Below, one piece after another: positions 1 to 6,361 of a stretch of 11,863 nt of DNA. The stretch is taken from the NCBI GenBank assembly GCA_002315205.1, contig DCGH01000073.1:1-11863 (forward strand), in the 5' to 3' direction. A model generated the notes under the pieces. That model did not search any database, had not been told where the DNA came from, and worked only from the letters and a program-made list of their open reading frames with translations. Both the position numbers and the translations under genes were made by a program. Numbering within the stretch: position 1 is the first letter of the stretch; every line of letters starts with the position of its first letter. The stretch comes from Erysipelotrichaceae bacterium UBA1783. Its GTDB lineage: Bacteria; Bacillota_I; Bacilli_A; Erysipelotrichales; Erysipelotrichaceae.

Positions 1-1
1 T

Positions 2-448
2 GACTTTGTTGTTACTGGTTGTGGAACTGGTCAGGGTGCTTTAATGGCTTGTAATATGATGCCAGGTGTTGTTTGTGGCTATTGTATTGAACCATCAGAT
101 GCTTATCTATTCCTACAGATTAATAATGGTAATGCATTATCAATCCCTTATGCTAAGGGCTTTGGCTGGGGTGCTGATGTTAATATGACAAACATCTTCA
201 AGCTTGCTTTCGGTTCTCCAAAGGGTATGGGTTATCCAAATGAACCAGGCAGAAAGGAATCTCAGAACAGAAACGCTGCTAAGCTATTCGAACAGAAGGC
301 AGCAGTTGCTAAGCCATTAATTGAAGCATTAAAGGCAATGGATCAGGCAATCGTAAAGAATGCATTAACTCCTAGATTCTTAGAGTGCTTCAACGAAGGA
401 TGCCAGGATGCTGAATTAAAGGCATACGTTGATAGCTTATTAGCTTAA
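2..448 (+). CDS. RpiB/LacA/LacB-family sugar-phosphate isomerase, DhuI-like (5'-truncated)
   Basis: The gene starts before the window. The open frame runs from base 2 and gives the last 148 residues; full-length relatives have about 210. The visible part opens with the RpiB-family nucleophile loop VTGCGTGQGALMA, whose Cys (codon at 20-22) matches the catalytic cysteine of ribose-5-phosphate isomerase B. It is followed by PGVVCGY and NALSIPYAKGFGWGA. From memory, these last blocks fit the longer RpiB branch that includes streptococcal DhuI, the 4-deoxy-L-threo-5-hexosulose-uronate ketol-isomerase of unsaturated glycosaminoglycan uronate breakdown, better than true RpiB or LacA/B. Its substrate cannot be proved here. 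The C-terminal third is helical and charged. Codon choice is strongly biased (AAG, CCA, GCT, AGA), suggesting good expression. A hairpin follows the stop, and an HcxA-like dehydrogenase lies 55 bases downstream. The family call is secure; the DhuI specificity is an inference. Confidence 0.85.
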   Translation, partial: DFVVTGCGTGQGALMACNMMPGVVCGYCIEPSDAYLFLQINNGNALSIPYAKGFGWGADVNMTNIFKLAFGSPKGMGYPNEPGRKESQNRNAAKLFEQKAAVAKPLIEALKAMDQAIVKNALTPRFLECFNEGCQDAELKAYVDSLLA

Positions 449-460
449 TTAGATTTTTTG

Positions 461-485
461 GGCATTGTTTTAACAATGCCTTTTT
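461..485 (+). terminator. Intrinsic terminator or attenuator after the isomerase gene
   Basis: Arms GGCATTG (461-467) and CAATGCC (474-480) enclose a TTTTAA loop and are followed by TTTTT. The hairpin begins 12 bases after the isomerase stop. Only 18 bases separate the T-run from the next start codon and they hold the ribosome binding site, so no promoter fits there. The hairpin may therefore act as a partial terminator within an operon or as a 3'-end stabiliser. Confidence 0.8.
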
Positions 486-503
486 CAACAAAGGAGAAAA
501 AAT

Positions 504-1568
504 ATGGAACAGTTATTTTTACCTAGATATACTATTGGTGAGGATTGCCTTGATTATTTAGATGGCATTGTAAGTGCCTATGGTAAAAAGGTTGCTTTAA
601 TTCACGGTGAAAGAGCTTATGCAGCATGTAAGGAGAAGCTAGATAAGGCATTAGAGAATTTTGACATTGTGTGCAATTTAGTCTATGGACATGAAGCTAG
701 CTATCAGCATATTAATGAGCTATTAGCTAATAGTGATGTACAGTCTGCAGATGTGATTGTTGCTGCAGGGGGTGGTAAGTGTCTTGATGTATGCAAGGTT
801 GTTGGTGATAAGCTAGGAAAGCCAGTATTTACAGTAGCGACCATTGCTTCAACATGTGCAGCTGTGACAAAGATTTCAATTTTACATAATCCAGATGGTT
901 CATTTGCTGAAATCTATAAGCTAAAGAAATCACCTGAGCATTGCTTCATTGATGGATCAACTATTGCCAAAGCACCAGCAAAGTATTTCTGGGCTGGTAT
1001 GGGTGACACGATGGCAAAGCATGTAGAATGTGAATTCTCAGCTAAAAATGATGTGTTAGATTTCCCAAGTGAATATGGCAGAACGATTTCAAAGCTTTGC
1101 TTCTATCCTATTTTGGAAAAGGGTGAAAGAGCTTATGAGTTAGTAAAGCAGCATCAGAATTCAAAAGAGGTTGAAGAGGTTATTTTGGCGATTTTAATTG
1201 CTACAGGATCTGTTTCTTTAGCAGTACATCCAAACTACAATAGTGCTGTTGCTCATGCTTTATATTATGGCTTAACAGTAAGAGAATGGATGGAAAGAAA
1301 ACATCTTCATGGTGAAATTGTGTCTTATGGAACATTAGTTCAGCTAATGGTTGACCAGCAATATGAAAAGTTAAAGCTTGCTTATAATTTCAATAAGGCA
1401 GTAGGATTACCAGTTTGCTTAGCAGATTTGGATTTGACAAGAGATGATCCATTAGAGGATGTATTAGCAGCAACTGTTGTGAATCAGGAATTGGATCATG
1501 TACCTTATCCAATTACAAAAGAAATCGTCAGAGATGCGATTGATAAGCTAGAGGATTATAAGGGTTAG
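504..1568 (+). CDS. Iron-containing alcohol dehydrogenase family, HcxA/YbdH-like hydroxycarboxylate dehydrogenase
   Basis: This 354-residue protein is full length for the GldA-like branch of the group III metal-dependent alcohol dehydrogenases. The NAD(P)-binding region carries AAGGGKCLD (87-95). The predicted metal ligands are Asp168 (in GMGDTMAKH), His251 (in VAHALYYGLT) and His269 (in HLHGE), with the 83 and 18 residue spacing seen in glycerol dehydrogenases. The substrate loop reads TIASTCAAVT, so Cys118 sits where glycerol dehydrogenases have an Asp that contacts glycerol. E. coli YbdH/HcxA, which reduces 2-oxo acids, has the same TCAA pattern from memory, as well as similar text around the second and third ligands. 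A 2-hydroxy/2-oxo acid substrate is therefore more likely than glycerol. The start is supported by AAGGAG (491-496), seven bases upstream. It follows a sugar-acid-type isomerase with no room for a promoter between, so the two may share a pathway. The cytosolic dehydrogenase call is firm; the substrate is inferred. Confidence 0.88.
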   Translation: MEQLFLPRYTIGEDCLDYLDGIVSAYGKKVALIHGERAYAACKEKLDKALENFDIVCNLVYGHEASYQHINELLANSDVQSADVIVAAGGGKCLDVCKVVGDKLGKPVFTVATIASTCAAVTKISILHNPDGSFAEIYKLKKSPEHCFIDGSTIAKAPAKYFWAGMGDTMAKHVECEFSAKNDVLDFPSEYGRTISKLCFYPILEKGERAYELVKQHQNSKEVEEVILAILIATGSVSLAVHPNYNSAVAHALYYGLTVREWMERKHLHGEIVSYGTLVQLMVDQQYEKLKLAYNFNKAVGLPVCLADLDLTRDDPLEDVLAATVVNQELDHVPYPITKEIVRDAIDKLEDYKG

Positions 1569-1573
1569 TATAT

Positions 1574-1608
1574 AAAAAGGAATTAGCTAGAAGGCTAATT
1601 CCTTTTTT
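1574..1608. terminator. Bidirectional intrinsic terminator between convergent genes
   Basis: A perfect 14-bp inverted repeat (1574-1587 and 1594-1607) with a 6-base loop has an A-run on the left flank and a T-run on the right, so it can end transcription from either strand. It lies between the plus-strand HcxA-like gene (stop at 1568) and the minus-strand membrane protein (stop at 1620). Confidence 0.9.
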
Positions 1609-1619
1609 GATGGTTCTTT

Positions 1620-1823
1620 CTAAGCGTTGTTTGGATTTAAAAATGCTAGTACTAATCCAGCGATGATTAATCCAAAGGCTAGAAATAAAAGCTTCTGTTC
1701 CTTTGATGACCATCCAACATATTCCTGTTTTAGCTTATTAGCTCTTTGCGCACCTACTGTTCTTACATAGCATAAAATGCCAATTCCAGAAAAGGTTAAC
1801 AGATACATAATAATGTCTCTCAT
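1620..1823 (-). CDS. Small two-helix membrane protein of unknown function
   Basis: The 67-residue product has two predicted transmembrane helices, about residues 4-20 and 44-62. They are joined by a basic, polar hairpin (about 21-43) containing RANKLKQEY and WSSKEQK, and the protein ends in NPNNA. By the positive-inside rule the connecting loop should be cytoplasmic with both ends outside. I do not recognise a named family. It is treated as real because it has a textbook GGAGG site (plus-strand bases 1830-1834) six bases before the ATG, AT-rich sequence with overlapping TATAAT boxes upstream on its strand (plus 1842-1853), and a bidirectional terminator just past its stop. A second Met at residue 6 is a less likely start because it lacks a well-placed ribosome binding site. 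It stands alone, between two plus-strand units. Confidence 0.75.
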   Translation of the reverse strand: MRDIIMYLLTFSGIGILCYVRTVGAQRANKLKQEYVGWSSKEQKLLFLAFGLIIAGLVLAFLNPNNA

Positions 1824-1841
1824 AATAAACCTCCAAATAAC

Positions 1842-1853
1842 ATTATAATTATA
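1842..1853 (-). promoter_or_regulatory. Candidate -10 region for the 67-residue membrane protein
   Basis: Two adjacent TATAAT hexamers read on the minus strand (plus bases 1842-1847 and 1848-1853), just upstream of the GGAGG site. No good -35 hexamer lies 16-18 bases further upstream, so this rests on the -10 match and position in AT-rich DNA. Confidence 0.35.
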
Positions 1854-1950
1854 TAGAAATTAAAGAAATTTAGAAAGATATTAATAAGAATAATGTTCCT
1901 TTTGATTTAAAAGAATGCTCTTTTTTGATAAGATAATAATAGATTAGTTC

Positions 1951-1958
1951 GGGGTGAT
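1951..1958 (+). promoter_or_regulatory. Ribosome binding site that sets the start of the zinc-ribbon gene
   Basis: GGGGTGAT differs by one base from the stretch complementary to the 16S rRNA tail (GGAGGTGAT core). An in-frame GTG at 1954 lies inside this site, and the ATG at 1960 is only a few bases beyond it. The ATG at 1963 has the usual spacing and is taken as the start. Confidence 0.6.
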
Positions 1959-1962
1959 AATG

Positions 1963-3255
1963 ATGAGCACAATTATTTGTTCCAATTGTGGATATGAATT
2001 CGAAGTGAATGACAATCAAAACGAGGTTGTATGTAGTGAATGCGGTAAGGTATTTAAGCTTTCCTATGACAAACAGACTTTAGAGAAAAGGTTAACAGAG
2101 ATTAAAGAGATTTTTTCTAATAGCCAATATATGTCTAATCCTGAAATCGTTTCACGTATCATTAAGCTTGCTCAAGAAGTAGGTAATGAAGAAATTGTCA
2201 GAAAATGTGAGAGAATATTGGCATTACTTCCTGAACAGAACGAAAAAGAAAATGATCAGCTGATTTTGCAGATTGCAACACTAATGGATGCAGTAAATAA
2301 TCATTGGCTAGAGCTACAGAATGGGCAAACAAAGGTTGCCACTGTATTGGATAAAATCAAGGATTTAAGAAATAAATCAGCGTCTAAAGCAATGTCCATT
2401 CAGGTAGAAATTGATAATGTCAATTCCCCATTCAATGTTGATTTATTCAAAAGAAAAAAGATTGATGAATTAAAGAAGCAGCTATTGGCTGTAGAAATGG
2501 AAATCAGAGAATATGATGAGAAAAGCTCTGATGTATCTAAAGGCTGGAGCAATTTATACTATGAAAAGCTGATGGAAATTGTAAAGGCAGAAAACAATAT
2601 CAAAGCAATAAAAAACAGAGTGAGAGCATTAGAATCATTTAAAGCGAATAGTGGTTCTGTATTAGCATTAGATGATCCACATTATTTTAATCTGATGGCA
2701 CTAAATAATAATCTGGAGGGATTAATTAAAGGTTCGTTAATTACCTTTGGAAAATATAAGGATGAACCATTAATCTGGAAGGTTTTAGCATTTAATCAGG
2801 ATAGAATTTTAGTAATCAGTGAAAATGTTATTGAGGTAGGACCATATCATATGGGCAACTATGTCGTTGGAGGTTATGAGAGCTCTAATATCAGAAAGTG
2901 GATGAATGAACAGTTTATTTATAATCTGTTCACTCCATTTGAAATGAAATCTATTGATTTTATTAATGATGAAAAGATGTCTTTGCTAGAGTCATCACAA
3001 GCTGAATTTATGTTCAATAATGACAAGTCAAGAAGGGCAGCACCTACTGCTTATGCTATTAGCAAAGGTGTAGATTTCTCAGTGATTGGAAAGGAAATTG
3101 TTGCATCCTATTGGCTAAAGAACATCAATGAAGCTACAATGAATAAGTTTGCCTATACTATTGAAGCTGATGGAAGTATCAGCAAATCTAATGGTGTGGT
3201 TAATATGAATACCTATGGTATTCGACCAATCATCTGGTTATCCATAAAGAAATAA
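1963..3255 (+). CDS. Zinc-ribbon, coiled-coil and DUF6273-domain protein
   Basis: The 430-residue product has three parts. Residues 6-27 form a rubredoxin-like zinc ribbon with two CxxC knuckles (C6/C9 and C24/C27). Residues about 35-230 are charged, Lys/Glu-rich and helical, probably coiled coil, with KIDELKKQLLAVEMEI as a typical stretch. Residues about 255-428 match the DUF6273 pattern: ITFGKYKDEPLIWKVLAF, ILVISENVI, SSNIRKWMNEQF, PTAYAISKG, SYWLKN and the terminal YGIRPIIWLS. DUF6273 is a C-type-lectin-like module of unknown role, common in Firmicutes and often joined to zinc ribbons. There is no signal peptide or membrane segment, so the protein looks cytosolic. In-frame GTG (1954) and ATG (1960) starts are possible but fit the ribosome binding site less well. 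It leads an operon, with YjbQ, AlaX and a carboxypeptidase following at gaps of 20, 2 and 18 bases. The function is unknown. Confidence 0.85.
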   Translation: MSTIICSNCGYEFEVNDNQNEVVCSECGKVFKLSYDKQTLEKRLTEIKEIFSNSQYMSNPEIVSRIIKLAQEVGNEEIVRKCERILALLPEQNEKENDQLILQIATLMDAVNNHWLELQNGQTKVATVLDKIKDLRNKSASKAMSIQVEIDNVNSPFNVDLFKRKKIDELKKQLLAVEMEIREYDEKSSDVSKGWSNLYYEKLMEIVKAENNIKAIKNRVRALESFKANSGSVLALDDPHYFNLMALNNNLEGLIKGSLITFGKYKDEPLIWKVLAFNQDRILVISENVIEVGPYHMGNYVVGGYESSNIRKWMNEQFIYNLFTPFEMKSIDFINDEKMSLLESSQAEFMFNNDKSRRAAPTAYAISKGVDFSVIGKEIVASYWLKNINEATMNKFAYTIEADGSISKSNGVVNMNTYGIRPIIWLSIKK

Positions 3256-3275
3256 TTTGAAACAGGGAGAAGTAT

Positions 3276-3800
3276 ATGAAGGTTTATAGAGAAGAAATAA
3301 AAGGATTAACATCTGTTGGTGGCAGAGCAACCTATTTTAATGTTACAGAGCAAGTGAAAGCTATTGTTGAAAAGAGTGGAATTACAAGTGGTATTGTAAC
3401 AGTGAGTTCACCACATACAACCTGTTCTGTATTTTTCGAGGAATATGACCATGATGTTATGCCAAATGGTTTAACATTTTTACAGCAGGATTTAGAAAAG
3501 TCATTGGAAAAAATGATTCCTTATCAGGATCATTGGGGACAATATTTCTATCCTGGAACTGTTCATTTTGAAACTGTAGAAGCATGGCCTGATATTAAGA
3601 GCTTTTTACCATCAGGCACCAGAGAAGAGCTATATAATTGTGATGCTCATTTAAAGTCAACAATTTTAGGCGCTAGTCAAACCTTTGAGGTAGACAATGG
3701 TAAGCTGGTTATTGGCGTGACTGGATATATCTATTTCGTTGACTTTGATAGAACGCATTCTAGAAATAGAAGATGTAGAGTAGCGGTTATTGGTGAATAG
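3276..3800 (+). CDS. YjbQ/UPF0047-family protein, long form
   Basis: This 174-residue protein belongs to the YjbQ (UPF0047) family. Conserved blocks are SSPHTTCSVFF (45-54, with the invariant His47), CDAHLKSTILGAS (122-134, with His125), DNGKLVIGVTGYIYFVDFD (140-158) and the basic end RNRRCRVAVIGE. Some members show weak thiamine-phosphate synthase activity in E. coli complementation, but the true function is unsettled. Typical members have about 130-140 residues. The extra length here lies between the HTT block and the NCDAH block and includes DHWGQYFYPGTVHFETVEAW, which adds His and aromatic residues. The usual EFD near the C terminus reads DFD. The start is supported by AGGGAG (3264-3269) six bases before the ATG. 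It sits second in the operon and is probably translationally coupled to the AlaX gene two bases downstream. Confidence 0.88.
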   Translation: MKVYREEIKGLTSVGGRATYFNVTEQVKAIVEKSGITSGIVTVSSPHTTCSVFFEEYDHDVMPNGLTFLQQDLEKSLEKMIPYQDHWGQYFYPGTVHFETVEAWPDIKSFLPSGTREELYNCDAHLKSTILGASQTFEVDNGKLVIGVTGYIYFVDFDRTHSRNRRCRVAVIGE

Positions 3801-3802
3801 CT

Positions 3803-4966
3803 ATGTCTGAATTCGATACGCTATTTTATAAAAATCCCTATCTTAAAGAGTTTGAATCAGAGGTAGTAGATTGTTATGAAGAAAAGGGATATTTCTTAAT
3901 TGAATTAAAGGAAACAGCCTTTTATCCAGAAGGTGGAGGACAGCCTGCGGACCATGGAACATTGAATGATATTATGGTTTCTGATGTCAGGAAAAAGAAT
4001 GGAATCATATACCATTATGTAAAAGAGGCTATTGCGATTGGCAGCAAAGTATCTGGAATAATAGATTGGGAAAGAAGATTTGACCATATGCAGCAGCACT
4101 CTGGGGAACACATTTTCTCAGGTATTGTACATAAGAACTTTGGTTATGATAATATTGGCTTTCATTTAGGCGAGGATATGATTACCTTAGATTTCTCTGG
4201 GCCATTAGATTGGCACCAGGTACTACAGGTTGAACAACAGGCTAATGAGCTAATCTATCGTAATGAAAAAATTATTGACCTTTATCCGACAAAGCAAGAA
4301 CTGGAAGCTATGGATTTCCGTTCTAAAAAGGAATTAAAGGGAGAGGTTAGAATTATTGAAATTCCAGATGGCGATGTTTGTGCCTGCTGTGGCACCCATG
4401 TACAGCAAACAGGTGAAATTGGCCTAATTAAAGCCTTTAGCTGTACCAATAAAGGTGATGGTAGCAGAGTAACTATTCTATGTGGTAAAAGAGCCTATAT
4501 GTATTTACAGAAGGTTTATGACCAGAATAAAGGTTTGTCAGTAGCTTTGGCAGCAAAGCCACTAGAAGTAGAAAAGGCAGTGAAACATTTACAGGATGTC
4601 ATTGCAGCTCAGAAAACAAAGATTTATCTTCTTCAGAAATCTTATTTTGAAGGGAAGCTGAAGAGCTATCCACAAAGTGATAAACCATTGGTTGTTTTTG
4701 AAGAGTATATTGACAGTAATGACTTCAGAAAATATATTGATGAGCTTGTAAAGCAGAACAAAGGATCTGTTGTTGCAGGATTTAATGAAAATGATAATGG
4801 ATTTAATTATGTCATTATTTCTTATACCATTTCTTTAAGAAACTTCATAAAGGATATTAATAGCAGAATCAATGGTCGTGGTGGCGGAAGCGACCAGATG
4901 CTGCAAGGAAGCTGTAAAGCAGAAAAAGAAGAGATTTCAAAGGTGGTTTTTGAATTATTTAAATAG
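3803..4966 (+). CDS. AlaX-type alanyl-tRNA editing protein with DHHA1 domain
   Basis: This 387-residue protein resembles the editing half of alanyl-tRNA synthetase, the long AlaX form, which hydrolyses Ser or Gly wrongly attached to tRNA-Ala. The N-terminal part has the AlaRS-like barrel motif FYPEGGGQPADHG (40-52). The zinc site is split between HSGEH (His99, His103) and CACCGTH (193-199, Cys195 and His199). A helical linker (about 230-285, rich in Lys, Gln and Leu) leads to a DHHA1 domain ending in NGRGGGSDQMLQGS (357-370), which is thought to help bind the tRNA. No aminoacylation core is present, so it acts in trans. The start lies two bases after the YjbQ stop, and the only Shine-Dalgarno-like element, GGTGA (3792-3796), is inside the upstream gene, implying translational coupling. 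All the key metal ligands are present. The family call is firm; serine as the preferred substrate is from family knowledge. Confidence 0.93.
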   Translation: MSEFDTLFYKNPYLKEFESEVVDCYEEKGYFLIELKETAFYPEGGGQPADHGTLNDIMVSDVRKKNGIIYHYVKEAIAIGSKVSGIIDWERRFDHMQQHSGEHIFSGIVHKNFGYDNIGFHLGEDMITLDFSGPLDWHQVLQVEQQANELIYRNEKIIDLYPTKQELEAMDFRSKKELKGEVRIIEIPDGDVCACCGTHVQQTGEIGLIKAFSCTNKGDGSRVTILCGKRAYMYLQKVYDQNKGLSVALAAKPLEVEKAVKHLQDVIAAQKTKIYLLQKSYFEGKLKSYPQSDKPLVVFEEYIDSNDFRKYIDELVKQNKGSVVAGFNENDNGFNYVIISYTISLRNFIKDINSRINGRGGGSDQMLQGSCKAEKEEISKVVFELFK

Positions 4967-4984
4967 TGTACAGGGAGGCTGTTT

Positions 4985-6289
4985 ATGAAATTAAGAAATC
5001 AGTTCATTTTAATGGTTACTATTGTAGGATTAGCTTTTGCGGCAGTTTTTGCTTATAAGGAGTATTCAAAAAGAAAACTAGTCGAACAATTTAGACAGGT
5101 AGACTGCTACAAAGAAGAAAACAGAGAATTATATCTGCAGGTATATCAGCAAGAGAATTTTTCTAAGCATTTTATCGTTTTAATGGTGAACCATTCTGAA
5201 GAAAGCAATGAAACAGATTTAAGAATTCAGGATTTAATTGAGTTTTCTGATTTTGACCATAGCAGATATGAAAGATACAACAATTATCTTTTAAATAACG
5301 AAACAATTACTGCTCAACAGGCATTAGCTGTTGTAAATAATAGTATTGATTTAAAGATGGAGAAATTTGATCCAAGGATTATTGAATTATTAGAAAGACA
5401 GGACATTAATAAGGATTTCATTCATCGTTATATTAATACAGCAGACTGTTATGATATTACAATGGACCAGGCAATTGTGTTAGTTGAAAATGATATTGAT
5501 TTAATCAACCTGTCAAAATCCGACAATGAAACCACATTAAAGCTTTTAGAAGAAAAGTATTTTATAAAAAAGAATCTTAAAAGGTATTTGAATTATTATT
5601 CATCTCATTCAAAGCTATCATTAACAGAGATTGTTAAAAGAGTGAACAGCAATATTGATGAGAAATTCTATACAGATGTTAAAAGTACTGATTTAACTAA
5701 GGGGAACCTGTTAATCTGTAATAAGTACAATAAGCTATCAGAAAGCTATGTGCCAGAAAATCTTGTTACAATTTCAAGCACCTATTCTTCTGCTGGTGCC
5801 AGATTAGTAAAGGAAGCAGCAGAAGCGTTTGAATATATGTGTAAGGATGCAGCCAATTATGGACAGACGATTAGAGCCTATGGAGATAATGGCTATCGTA
5901 GCTATAGCTATCAGAAGGATCTGTATAACTATTATGCTAATGCTTATGGTACTGCGGATGCAGATGAAATCTCTGCAAGACCAGGTTATTCAGAACATCA
6001 GTCAGGATATGCCATCGATGTTATGGTCAATGGCAGTAAATATAACACCAACCACCAATTAGATTGGCTTATGGCAAACAGCTACAAATATGGCTTCATC
6101 TATCGTTATCAAGAGCCTATTGAGTATATTACAGGCTATCAGAATGAGCCTTGGCATTATCGTTATGTTGGTAAAGAGGTTGCGCAGTTTATTCATGATG
6201 AGGGGGTAACCTTTGAAGAGTATTACGCATATTTTGTGGCGGATAATAGTATTACAACAGAGCAATTTGTTGAAATGTTTATAAATTAA
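4985..6289 (+). CDS. Membrane-anchored M15B D,D-carboxypeptidase (VanY/LdcB/DacY-like) with N-terminal repeats
   Basis: The 434-residue protein has an N-terminal hydrophobic anchor (about 6-24) followed by basic residues, so the rest should lie outside the membrane. The C-terminal third is a peptidase M15B domain: DNGYRSYSYQKDLY (301-314), SEHQSGYAID (336-345, zinc ligands His338 and Asp345) and EPWH (388-391, catalytic Glu388 and ligand His391). Such enzymes trim the terminal D-Ala, or in LdcB the L,D bond, from peptidoglycan stem peptides. Between them, residues about 95-233 hold three degenerate repeats of about 51 residues, each with an RY pair, an I/L-T turn and a (V)N..ID motif. A short linker (NKYNKLSESYVPENL) leads into the catalytic domain. 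The start is supported by GGGAGG (4973-4978) six bases upstream. It closes the four-gene operon, ahead of a terminator overlapping its stop. The peptidase call is firm; D,D versus L,D specificity is not resolved. Confidence 0.92.
   Translation: MKLRNQFILMVTIVGLAFAAVFAYKEYSKRKLVEQFRQVDCYKEENRELYLQVYQQENFSKHFIVLMVNHSEESNETDLRIQDLIEFSDFDHSRYERYNNYLLNNETITAQQALAVVNNSIDLKMEKFDPRIIELLERQDINKDFIHRYINTADCYDITMDQAIVLVENDIDLINLSKSDNETTLKLLEEKYFIKKNLKRYLNYYSSHSKLSLTEIVKRVNSNIDEKFYTDVKSTDLTKGNLLICNKYNKLSESYVPENLVTISSTYSSAGARLVKEAAEAFEYMCKDAANYGQTIRAYGDNGYRSYSYQKDLYNYYANAYGTADADEISARPGYSEHQSGYAIDVMVNGSKYNTNHQLDWLMANSYKYGFIYRYQEPIEYITGYQNEPWHYRYVGKEVAQFIHDEGVTFEEYYAYFVADNSITTEQFVEMFIN
5267..5659 (+). repeat. 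Three tandem degenerate repeats of about 51 codons inside the carboxypeptidase gene
   Basis: At protein level the units begin at about residues 95, 146 and 198. Aligned landmarks are the RY pairs at 97-98, 148-149 and 200-201; IT/IT/LT at 108-109, 158-159 and 213-214; and the I-D pairs at 121-122, 171-172 and 224-225. The first two units also share a following leucine-rich helix (IIELLERQD and TLKLLEEKY). The DNA is too diverged to read as a nucleotide repeat, so this is an old duplication. Confidence 0.7.
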
Positions 6290-6311
6290 CGAGTTTTATA
6301 CTCGTTTTTTT
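6288..6311 (+). terminator. Intrinsic terminator of the 1963-6289 operon
   Basis: AACGAGT (6288-6294) pairs with ACTCGTT (6300-6306) around a 5-base loop, and a run of T continues to 6311. The stem overlaps the last two bases of the carboxypeptidase stop codon. Confidence 0.85.
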
Positions 6312-6333
6312 CATATTCTGACAATTTCTGGTT

Positions 6334-6339
6334 TATAAT
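6334..6339 (+). promoter_or_regulatory. Candidate -10 box for the Ntn-hydrolase gene
   Basis: A perfect TATAAT sits 22 bases before the ATG at 6362, just after the operon terminator. The TTGACA-like CTGACA at 6318-6323 is only 10 bases away, too close for a normal sigma-A promoter, so the -35 element is weak or absent. The transcript leader would be very short. Confidence 0.5.
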
Positions 6340-6361
6340 AAAAAAATAAGTAGGTATTAAT

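Noticed and set aside
1909..1924. Small hairpin AAAAGA/TCTTTT upstream of the zinc-ribbon gene, considered as a terminator or leader element
   Set aside because: The stem is six pairs, almost all A-T, and too weak to be credible. No riboswitch-like structure surrounds it.
1954..1962. GTG start at 1954 for the zinc-ribbon protein
   Set aside because: The GTG is part of the GGGGTGAT ribosome binding site. The ATG at 1963 has the correct spacing and begins directly before the zinc ribbon.
5829..6265. Overlapping frames of 77 codons (plus) and 68 codons (minus) within the carboxypeptidase gene
   Set aside because: Both lie inside the catalytic domain coding sequence, have Met/Ile-rich shadow compositions and lack ribosome binding sites.
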